28,312 nt of DNA from a virus. The stretch covers positions 1 to 28,312 of IMG/VR virus record IMGVR_UViG_3300002460_002708; one strand, given 5' to 3'. Under the pieces are notes generated by a model. That model was given only the letters and a program-made list of their open reading frames with translations. It ran no database searches and was not told where the DNA came from. The first letter of the stretch is position 1. Every line of letters begins with the position of its first letter. Both the position numbers and the translations under genes were made by a program. Below are positions 14,997 through 21,318 of this stretch, one piece after another.

Positions 14997-15503
14997 TCAT
15001 ATATAACTAGAATAACCAAAAACTGGAACAACAGCATGAAAATAATATCTAATACTAGTAAGAGAGAGAGGCTGTACCCCTGCCCCAACATAGGATGGTG
15101 TAATAGCACCATGATATTCTATCATGACACCACTATGGCCAACAACAACGACTCTCCCATTCGCTACTAAATCAGTAGCAGAATTATTTAAAATATATGC
15201 CTCACCAACAGTGTTATTCACCCCCACCGTCAACTTTGATTGATCGGCAAAAATACCATTGGGAAATCCAAAAATATAATTCCCACTACCAGCAGAACCA
15301 GCAAGCCCGCCATTACGAAATGAATAAAATATTTCCATAGAATCACCAATAAACCTATAAGAAGCGACATCCGCAATAGGAACAGACCCCTTAGATGGGT
15401 TTTGATTATTAGTACCGTCACCGCTAATAACCATATTAAAATTTTTCCAACCAGTATTTTTGGAGTTAATTTTTTTTATATAATTTAATACTTGTATCGA
15501 CAT
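14997..15503 (-). CDS. adhesin-like virion protein, paralogue C
   Basis: A 168-residue protein, third of three adjacent related genes. Shared features: a short helical lead ending in a Trp (NTGWKNFNM), a Thr/Pro/Lys/Gly turn (NPSKGSV), SYRFIGDSMEIFYSF, then GSGNYIFGFPNGI and a strand-rich remainder. This W ... PxKG ... SYRxxGxxxxxxYxF ... GxGxYxFxxPxG layout is typical of small jelly-roll receptor-binding or fibre-tip domains in phages. It begins with ATG six bases after its neighbour. It may be a tail adhesin or a head/collar decoration, as it sits beside the nozzle gene. Confidence 0.6.
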   Translation of the reverse strand: MSIQVLNYIKKINSKNTGWKNFNMVISGDGTNNQNPSKGSVPIADVASYRFIGDSMEIFYSFRNGGLAGSAGSGNYIFGFPNGIFADQSKLTVGVNNTVGEAYILNNSATDLVANGRVVVVGHSGVMIEYHGAITPSYVGAGVQPLSLTSIRYYFHAVVPVFGYSSYI

Positions 15504-15509
15504 AAACCC

Positions 15510-15995
15510 TCAGTAAATAGGGAAATTTGCCCTAATAGTAAAACCTACAGAAGCATTCGCTAATCCAAAAAGAGCTGCACCAGCAGAGACCACTGGGCCA
15601 GTCTGCGTAACATTCAAGACTAAACCATTGTTCGTCCTTAGTGTTACAAAACCATAATAAACATTCCCTGCAACCTCAGCGCTACAAGTCCCTACAACAC
15701 TACCGTCTCCATAATCTGTTATTGAGCCAGAGATTATTACAAAATTCTGATTTGCAACAATCCCTCCAGGAGTGGAAAACAAATAGTCTCCAGTCCCACT
15801 AGCACCAGCACCAGATTGCTGATATTGATAAAATAGTTCAACACTGCCATTATAAATACGATAAGAACCTTTATCTATAGAAGTGGCACCTTTTGTTGGG
15901 TCAGCAATACTTCCAGTAATGCCACATTGGTAAGGTCTCCATTTCCCTGATTTAAAATTAAATTTATTTAAAAAATTAATATCTTTTAGAGACAT
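15510..15995 (-). CDS. adhesin-like virion protein, paralogue B
   Basis: A 161-residue protein, the middle member of the triplet. It has KSGKWRPYQCGITGS, then DPTKGATSIDKGSYRIYNGSVELFYQY, then GTGDYLFSTPGGI, in the same order and spacing as its neighbours. The second half has diverged (GSITDYGDGSVVGTCSAEVAG) and carries two Cys. The ATG overlaps the stop of paralogue A at one base. A jelly-roll adhesin or decoration function is inferred. The sequence differences between copies lie mostly in the C-terminal half, where receptor contact would be expected. Confidence 0.6.
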   Translation of the reverse strand: MSLKDINFLNKFNFKSGKWRPYQCGITGSIADPTKGATSIDKGSYRIYNGSVELFYQYQQSGAGASGTGDYLFSTPGGIVANQNFVIISGSITDYGDGSVVGTCSAEVAGNVYYGFVTLRTNNGLVLNVTQTGPVVSAGAALFGLANASVGFTIRANFPIY

Positions 15996-16483
15996 TAAAT
16001 ATAACTCCTGAACTCTTTTATAGGGACTGTCACCGAAAAATCGATTCTTGCAGTTGTATCAAGATTAGCGTTAGTCTGTCCTACTAATGCTCCACTAACA
16101 CCACCAGAAAATGTATGAAGAGATACACCACAAAAAACCCCAGTATGAATAAAGGCATGGCCAAGAGTAATGGTGCTACTAAAAACATGGTGTACAGTCC
16201 CGACATAAAATCTATTAATAGTCGGATCAATAAAAGAAGTATCTATATGCCAATTATTGGGAAATCTAAAAATATAAGTCCCAGTACCAGCAGCCCCAGC
16301 GACAGTAGTCCTTAATGTGTATGTGATATCAATTAAATTTCCTCTTTGTTTATAATAAGATTTTTCTGTAGTTGTCCCTTTTGTCGGAGCAGTCCCAGTA
16401 CTATCAATCCTCATCTCAAAACTTTTCCAGTTTTGGTTTGATTCGCTATATTTTAATATTTGATTTGAAATCTTAAGAGACAC
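15995..16483 (-). CDS. adhesin-like virion protein, paralogue A
   Basis: A 162-residue protein, first of the triplet, beginning with GTG at 16483. It contains NQNWKSFEM, TAPTKGTTTEKSYYKQRGN, LIDITYTLRT and GTGTYIFRFPNNW, matching the layout of the two following genes. It ends FRSYI, very like the GYSSYI end of paralogue C, so A and C may be the closer pair. The strands after the core differ (VGTVHHVFSSTITLGHAFIHTG, His-rich). As with the others, a fibre-tip or decoration role is inferred. Confidence 0.6.
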   Translation of the reverse strand: MSLKISNQILKYSESNQNWKSFEMRIDSTGTAPTKGTTTEKSYYKQRGNLIDITYTLRTTVAGAAGTGTYIFRFPNNWHIDTSFIDPTINRFYVGTVHHVFSSTITLGHAFIHTGVFCGVSLHTFSGGVSGALVGQTNANLDTTARIDFSVTVPIKEFRSYI

Positions 16484-16484
16484 T

Positions 16485-16850
16485 TTAAGTCTCCGTTGAC
16501 CTATTTACATGGCCATAAATATGAATATTAGTGGTTGAAACATACATTTTAATAATTGTCGCTGTTGCAGCAGTATGCCCCTGGATAATGTTACCGTTAA
16601 ATAATGGGTACATTACTGCCCTCCCAGGAACTTCATCAATCAAAGTATTAGAAGTAGGGCCAAATTCAGTAAAAACAGTGATTGAATTACTAGAAGTATG
16701 AGAGGCATAAACAAATAATTGATCCATAATATTTGTGCCACTTACGGTTGAATGGATATCGGTTGTTTGTGCTGTGACCGTCCCCGTTATCGCTATAGGT
16801 AACATGTCCGTTGAACCACTTAATTTCCTGATCACAACTGATAATGCCAT
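16485..16850 (-). CDS. hypothetical small virion protein, 121 aa
   Basis: A 121-residue Ser/Thr-rich, probably all-beta protein (start MALSVVIRKLSGSTDMLPIA). It begins in a TAATG overlap with the preceding 83-aa gene and ends just before paralogue A. No known motif is seen. Its composition resembles phage head-decoration or fibre-accessory proteins. If the cassette glycosylates virion proteins, such exposed Ser/Thr-rich proteins would be candidate acceptors, but that is speculation. Confidence 0.6.
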   Translation of the reverse strand: MALSVVIRKLSGSTDMLPIAITGTVTAQTTDIHSTVSGTNIMDQLFVYASHTSSNSITVFTEFGPTSNTLIDEVPGRAVMYPLFNGNIIQGHTAATATIIKMYVSTTNIHIYGHVNRSTET

Positions 16851-17101
16851 TAGAATATCTCCTGGATTGCTACAATTGTTCCATAATCATTTTTTTCTAC
16901 AGTGATAGAACCATTATTCATCGCTCTCGTAATAACTGAACTAGTCTCTAAATTTGCGGCACCAACACCGCTACCAATAATATTTGCAGAATTAATATTC
17001 CCATTCTGGAGAGTGTATAAATCATCAACAACTCTATTAACTGAACTTGCTTCAGCAACAGTCCCATCAGCTTCAGAGTAGGCCCGAGTAATTATTGCGA
17101 T
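16850..17101 (-). CDS. small virion protein with apparent ATC start
   Basis: Between two structural genes lies an 83-codon open frame without an ATG, GTG or TTG near its beginning. It reads IAIITRAYSEADGTVAEAS, continues VNRVVDDLYTLQNGNINSANI, and ends GTIVAIQEIF with a TAA overlapping the next ATG (TAATG). The first plausible codon is ATC at 17101-17099, giving a phage-typical M-A-I-I-T-R start, with GGGGG six bases upstream and the previous stop 12 bases away. So this is either a rare ATC start or an ATG changed by mutation or sequencing error. The first in-frame ATG would leave only about 23 residues. The LxNGNINSxNI phrase is common in phage fibre-type proteins. Confidence 0.6.
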   Translation of the reverse strand: MAIITRAYSEADGTVAEASSVNRVVDDLYTLQNGNINSANIIGSGVGAANLETSSVITRAMNNGSITVEKNDYGTIVAIQEIF

Positions 17102-17113
17102 AAAACACCCCCG

Positions 17114-17497
17114 TTAATATTTTCTAAAACCACCAAAAACAATTCTTGCAGAGCCAGCCGTAGCAGTGCTCCCTGTCCTTGCTAAAAATCTTATCCATCT
17201 ATATGAGTTATCAATTGCAGAAGTTAAAACTGAAGCAGTCGCAGCTAAAGCAGATGGAGTTGGGATAATTGATGAATTTGCAGCAATCCAATCTTGAGCA
17301 ACATCGGCAGCAGAATCTGGCACTGTTGCATTAATAGAAATCTGTGCTTGCAATTCAGTAAATGCTATCGCTGTGTTGTTGTTTTTAAAAAGTATTGAAA
17401 ATCTTTCAAATTTTCTTAAATCAATTGCAGTAGTCACAACTCTTATGCTCGTAGCAGTTATGGCCAGAATGGGATACTCATCAGTCACATAACTCAT
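17114..17497 (-). CDS. hypothetical virion protein, 127 aa
   Basis: A 127-residue Ala/Thr/Ser-rich protein, probably a beta-sandwich (ISIRVVTTAIDL-type strands; FERFSILFKNNNTAIAF; YRWIRFLARTGS; ARIVFGGFRKY). It follows the adaptor gene by nine bases with its own ribosome site. Proteins with this 'fxxfsvxfkN' opening and 'WIRfxArtgs...' end occur in phage structural blocks as small head or decoration proteins. The position supports a virion role; the exact job is unknown. Confidence 0.6.
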   Translation of the reverse strand: MSYVTDEYPILAITATSIRVVTTAIDLRKFERFSILFKNNNTAIAFTELQAQISINATVPDSAADVAQDWIAANSSIIPTPSALAATASVLTSAIDNSYRWIRFLARTGSTATAGSARIVFGGFRKY

Positions 17498-17506
17498 AAA
17501 ACTCCT

Positions 17507-18190
17507 TTAATCAGTATCACCATATACTGACTTGACTCTTCTTGGTCTTTGTATTTGTCTATTTTCTGCATATTTAACTAATTTATTAACTCTTTTCTCA
17601 TATTCAGCAGTAGCAAAAGTTGAATCTGCTTGCTGTTGATATTGTGCCATTTTTACTATTCCCCAAACAAGTGTCCCATGATGCTCAGGAGGGATTTCAC
17701 TCGTCCCAGTAGAAGCAGAAACTCTTGCCATTTTTTTTACATAATGCAATTGTATTGCAGAAGCATCAGTAAAGGCAGGAGTAGTCGTTAAAACTATCTC
17801 TGTCCCTCTTAAATAATAACCGCCATTGTTAACAATTGATGATCCAAAATAATTATTTGCAACCCCATCTCTATTATTTATTGTAACAGGGAATATTTCT
17901 AAAGGGTTTCCACTTGCCCTAGTATCTTCAACTCTTCTAATTTTTATTGCAGCACTTGGAAGAATATAACCAGCACAACCATTAGTGATTGAAAGAAAAG
18001 ATTGAGTTAAAAAATAATCTTCATAGGTTTGGATTATTTCGTTCTGAACCTCTTCTTGAATCATATTAAAATATTCAATAAATGCTGAATCTGCCCAAAA
18101 TCCAGAAGAATTATCAGGGAAAACTCTAGTAGAATCCAATGGCTCTGAGAGCAAATGTCTGGCAGTATCAATGACTTCTATTAAGGTCAT
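17507..18190 (-). CDS. head-tail adaptor protein
   Basis: A 227-residue protein with the layout of podovirus head-tail adaptors. An N-terminal helix MTLIEVIDTARHLLSEP is followed by FWADSAFIEYFNMIQEEVQNEI (the 'W-s-d-xx-l-xx-lN-xaq-xx' pattern) and a beta-rich centre with GYILPSAAIKIRRVE. ARVSASTGTSEIPPEHHGTLVWGIVKMA comes next, with a final helical tail. These proteins bind beneath the portal ring and connect it to the tail. It overlaps the upstream 179-aa gene by four bases (ATGA). Gene order between capsid and nozzle agrees with the call. Confidence 0.7.
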   Translation of the reverse strand: MTLIEVIDTARHLLSEPLDSTRVFPDNSSGFWADSAFIEYFNMIQEEVQNEIIQTYEDYFLTQSFLSITNGCAGYILPSAAIKIRRVEDTRASGNPLEIFPVTINNRDGVANNYFGSSIVNNGGYYLRGTEIVLTTTPAFTDASAIQLHYVKKMARVSASTGTSEIPPEHHGTLVWGIVKMAQYQQQADSTFATAEYEKRVNKLVKYAENRQIQRPRRVKSVYGDTD

Positions 18191-18726
18191 CTATGATAAT
18201 TAGTCAAAGATGCGTTTAGTTTAGATCCCCTATAAGTCCTTTTTGCAGTCGTTGATTTTATAGTGGGTCTAGACCAATTCTCTTTGAATTCCTTTGCCTT
18301 GTTAAATGTTGGGTATTTCCCTTTAGCAGATCGATTAACTGATTTATGCTTAGTAAAATAGCGATTATGGACAGCGTGCCACATATCTTTTGCTCTATCT
18401 TTAAAATCACCCACTCGCTTATTGTATTGTGCAATTTTCCACTCTTTCCATCTACGATCATGCTTTAGAGCATTTTCTTTGGCAGATTTGTCTCTCCAGG
18501 AATCTGCTTCATACAACCACCATAAAATTCTTTCATCTAACCCAACAAATTCTTTTGGTTTTGATGTATCATAAATGGATTGAGTAATTGGCGTAATAAG
18601 AGTAGACCCTACTGCCATCTTACGCCAAAGTTCAAAATATTGTCCCTTATTATTCCAGCTAACATATAGAGCTTTATCGTAAGTTTGGATTTTATTAACA
18701 ATATTCCTATCGGGGGTCATGCACAT
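18187..18726 (-). CDS. basic hypothetical structural protein, 179 aa
   Basis: A 179-residue, strongly basic and aromatic protein. Near the N-terminus IVNKIQTYDKALYVSWNNKGQYFELWR resembles phage proteins with a 'xIxxxDxxLxVxWxxxxxxyElwr' opening found in head gene blocks. LDERILWWLYEADSW comes next, then a long Lys/Arg-rich helix and a basic C-terminus (RSAKGKYPTFNKAK). The start at 18726 is in a TAATG overlap with the previous gene; a second ATG lies at 18720. The basic tail could bind DNA. A head-completion or packaging-related job is possible, but I do not recognise a defined function. Confidence 0.6.
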   Translation of the reverse strand: MCMTPDRNIVNKIQTYDKALYVSWNNKGQYFELWRKMAVGSTLITPITQSIYDTSKPKEFVGLDERILWWLYEADSWRDKSAKENALKHDRRWKEWKIAQYNKRVGDFKDRAKDMWHAVHNRYFTKHKSVNRSAKGKYPTFNKAKEFKENWSRPTIKSTTAKRTYRGSKLNASLTNYHR

Positions 18727-19142
18727 TATTCGTTCTCTCTATGCTTTAAAGGGGAATAAGTAAAATCCAAAATTGCCTGAGAAATATTTGTTGTCCCAGT
18801 CAGATTAAACCCAATCCCTATAATTGTACCCTGTGTCAACGAATTATTGGCACTTGGCGTAATTCTAAACCTAGAGTTAGCAGAAACAACATTTCCTGTC
18901 CCACTCAAATTAGCAAGGAGAGAAGTCGTCGCAGTTTGTTTAAAAACTGTAATCTCACCCAACACCGCAGTTGATGTATTAGTAAAAGCAGTGGTGCTGA
19001 CAAGATCAATTCTCTCTAAAACACAAGCAACAGGAGCAATCCATACAGGAAATGCTAATGTCGTTGAAAAGTTCTGAAAACGCACAACGTCATGACGTTT
19101 CATTCCTTCTTTTCTGAAGTTTATATTTTTAATTCCAATCAT
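18726..19142 (-). CDS. hypothetical capsid-associated protein, 138 aa
   Basis: A 138-residue Thr/Ser-rich beta protein directly after the major capsid gene, with AGGAG six bases before its ATG. It reads VVRFQNFSTTLAFPVWIAP, then ERIDLVSTTAFTNTSTAVLGEITVF, and ends near QAILDFTYSPLKHRENE. Phage capsid decoration or minor head proteins commonly sit here and have this composition, so that is my inference. No catalytic motif is present. A strong hairpin lies between it and the capsid gene, which may reduce its transcription relative to the capsid. Confidence 0.6.
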   Translation of the reverse strand: MIGIKNINFRKEGMKRHDVVRFQNFSTTLAFPVWIAPVACVLERIDLVSTTAFTNTSTAVLGEITVFKQTATTSLLANLSGTGNVVSANSRFRITPSANNSLTQGTIIGIGFNLTGTTNISQAILDFTYSPLKHRENE

Positions 19143-19160
19143 TTTCTTCTCCTATTTTTA

Positions 19161-19194
19161 AAGAGTAGGAACAAATCCTTTTGTCCCTACTCTT
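19161..19194 (-). terminator. hairpin after capsid gene (terminator- or stabiliser-like)
   Basis: Two 15-base arms (19161-19175 and 19180-19194) pair with one mismatch around a 4-base loop. On the minus strand the second arm is followed by only TTT before an A-run (positions 19162-19155), so it is not a strong intrinsic terminator. It lies in the 61-base gap right after the major capsid stop, where partial terminators or 3'-end protecting hairpins are common. Confidence 0.6.
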
Positions 19195-19203
19195 CAGAGA
19201 TCA

Positions 19204-20463
19204 TTAAAGATCAATTTTAATGTCTCTAATCATTAATGTCTTCTTAGGATTATCATTAAGAGCTAAATTTTTGTATGCTCTAATAAATGCCTCAAAAGCA
19301 TCCTGGTTAGAAACTCTAGAAAGAATTGCTCCATCAGCATCAGCAAATTTGAAATCAGAAAGAGTAAACATTTTTATTGCATCTCTTCTTCCAACAAACA
19401 AACTGTTATAAGGAGCTTGACGATCTTTAACCAATGGAACCCCATTATAAGTTAAAGAACTCATCCCAGCATTGAACTCTGGAGAGTTGTAACGTCGATC
19501 TGCTGCAACGCTTTCTAAAAATGCTCTGATTGTATCATGATGGCCCCAAATGACATCAGGCTCAACACCAGATTGAGCAGAAATTGTGTCAAACGCAGTT
19601 TGCATTAAGTTCCCATCAACAATTCTTTCAACACCACTGTTCCCTAAAATATTAGCGTTCCATGCGGAAACAGAAGCTCTGTTGATATTCTGAACAGAAG
19701 ATCCAAAAAATGCATTTGAACCCCACATATTGGCCTGAGTATAAACATCGACCAATGCCTGAAGTCCCAACATCTCAATTGAACTACCACCAGCACCTCT
19801 GTTGAAAACAAAAGTTTCACACTGAGAAACTGAGACAGTTGAATCAGAAATTGTAATTGTATCAGTAGTTGTTGCAGGGTTTGTTGAGAGAGCAACACTT
19901 ACAACTGTTTGACTGGAAGCTAGTGCAGTAGGAGAAGCTACAGTCCCGAAATCGAGCAATTGAGATTGGTAGACGTAACGTGCTCCAGGTTGACCCGGCT
20001 CAGCATATCTATTATACACTGCAATAGAGGTACTAGATGCGCCAGCAGTTCCCACTTGAGCAATACGGCCATCTCCTGTTCCCCATGTTTGACGTCCAAG
20101 GTCATTGATAAGATCTGAAGTTACACCTTTCATCTCTGTTTCCATCGCCATTGCAAAAGCATTTTTACCTGCTTCAATTACTGGCCCAGAAACTTGAATT
20201 CTTCCATACTGATAAGTAGCAGTTACCCTTGCTTCTTGATAAGCTTGGTTCCCAGCAGTTGGGAGTGTCCCCCCTTCAGCTCTGGCCCCTACCCCAGGGT
20301 TTCTTGCTGTATGAACAGGAAAACGAACATGACGGCCTGCCCACATACGGTCAGATTCATCAAACATCTTAAATGCCATAACTTCGTTGTTAATAGTTTC
20401 ACGGATGGCACCCTCGTAAAACTCTTTTAAAGCTTGATCATAGTTTGTTAAATTTTGAACCAT
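19204..20463 (-). CDS. major capsid protein (HK97-like)
   Basis: A 419-residue protein. Features of a phage major capsid protein: N-arm helices (YDQALKEFYEGAIRETINNEV), then WAGRHVRFPVHTARNPGVGARAEGG, ATYQYGRIQVSGPVIEAGKNAFAMAMETEMKG and LINDLGRQTWGTGDG. Later comes DVIWGHHDTIRAFLESVAADRRY and a C-terminal SRVSNQDAFEAFIRAYKNLAL. This 'r-hvxfpvh-x-rn-x-gxgar-xegxxlp' type is widespread in podoviruses and marine phages. It follows the scaffold gene with a strong GAGGAG ribosome site five bases from the ATG, fitting high expression. Its base composition looks visibly less AT-rich than its neighbours, as often seen for abundant capsid proteins. Confidence 0.85.
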   Translation of the reverse strand: MVQNLTNYDQALKEFYEGAIRETINNEVMAFKMFDESDRMWAGRHVRFPVHTARNPGVGARAEGGTLPTAGNQAYQEARVTATYQYGRIQVSGPVIEAGKNAFAMAMETEMKGVTSDLINDLGRQTWGTGDGRIAQVGTAGASSTSIAVYNRYAEPGQPGARYVYQSQLLDFGTVASPTALASSQTVVSVALSTNPATTTDTITISDSTVSVSQCETFVFNRGAGGSSIEMLGLQALVDVYTQANMWGSNAFFGSSVQNINRASVSAWNANILGNSGVERIVDGNLMQTAFDTISAQSGVEPDVIWGHHDTIRAFLESVAADRRYNSPEFNAGMSSLTYNGVPLVKDRQAPYNSLFVGRRDAIKMFTLSDFKFADADGAILSRVSNQDAFEAFIRAYKNLALNDNPKKTLMIRDIKIDL

Positions 20464-20477
20464 AAAATCTCCTCAAA

Positions 20478-21176
20478 TTAAAAAGTTGTTTCAAAAAACT
20501 TTCGCATTCCTTTCGCAGCATCTCTGAGGTTTTTAGGTCTTTCAGCATCCGTTAACTTAATCCCAATACTGTTTCCAGTTGGGATAGTCGCACCTGCTCT
20601 CTTCTTTTTCTCTTCTACCATCGCTCGAATTTTTCTTTCAACTCTCGCAATGTTTTCATTATGAGATTTTTCCATCAAGTCAGAAATATTAGACCTTGGA
20701 TTGGCCTGTTTCCAACCTAATACAGCAAGTGTGTCAGCTTCAGGATATTTCCCCTCCAATCCTTTGATTTCAGAATTAACACTGTAGGAAGCTTGATCTT
20801 TTTTAATGCTAGTTAATTCACTACTTAAAGATTCAATTTGTTTTTGCAACTTTGTTGTTGCATCTTCCTCAAATTCAATTCCGTAATCATCCTTCTTGGT
20901 ATTTAGTGCAGCTAATTTGGCCTCATACTGTAATGTCATTTGACCTAAATGAGACTGAAATTCCTTTTTCATGTCATCAAATTCATCTCGTTGCATTTTC
21001 AGTTTTTCGTTCACCTCTTTAAACCTAGAGTAAGGGACTGTTTTTGCATTTTCGAGAGTCTTTAGATCATCTTCAGAAAACTCTGATTCAGTTTTTACAA
21101 CTGCTTCTGTTGTTGGAGTTGATGAATTTCCATTTGCATCATTTGGGTTTTCTGTTGGAGCTTGGCCTGCTGGCAT
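20478..21176 (-). CDS. capsid scaffolding protein
   Basis: A 232-residue acidic-to-basic helical protein between portal and capsid genes. The N-terminus is low-complexity and acidic (MPAGQAPTENPNDANG). The sequence VPYSRFKEVNEKLK (about 47-60) is the phrase seen in many phage scaffold proteins. A coiled coil runs to about residue 135, and a basic C-terminus (MVEEKKKRAG) ends in KNLRDAAKGMRKFFETTF, the part that would contact the capsid. AAGGA lies before the ATG. Composition, order and motif together make the call firm. Confidence 0.75.
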   Translation of the reverse strand: MPAGQAPTENPNDANGNSSTPTTEAVVKTESEFSEDDLKTLENAKTVPYSRFKEVNEKLKMQRDEFDDMKKEFQSHLGQMTLQYEAKLAALNTKKDDYGIEFEEDATTKLQKQIESLSSELTSIKKDQASYSVNSEIKGLEGKYPEADTLAVLGWKQANPRSNISDLMEKSHNENIARVERKIRAMVEEKKKRAGATIPTGNSIGIKLTDAERPKNLRDAAKGMRKFFETTF

Positions 21177-21318
21177 AAATATCCTTTGTTAAAGTTAACG
21201 TGTATTTTTACGTCGTTTCTCACGAGACGATAGTAAGGATTGTTTGTTTGCTTTTGATTATAGAATGAAATCTATAAAAGATATGTATGACTTATTATTT
21301 AGCAAAACATTATAAAAA
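21177..21318 (-). promoter_or_regulatory. leader region of scaffold-capsid genes with hairpin
   Basis: The longest gap inside the late block (142 bases) separates portal and scaffold. On the minus strand a stem at 21230-21224 and 21219-21213 closes a GTGA (GNRA-type) loop with one C-A mismatch. A GTTAA-CT-TTAAC inverted repeat lies nearer the ATG. A TATAAT lies at about 21270-21265, but no good -35 is 16-18 bases away. A promoter or RNA element raising scaffold and capsid expression is plausible but unproven. Confidence 0.35.
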
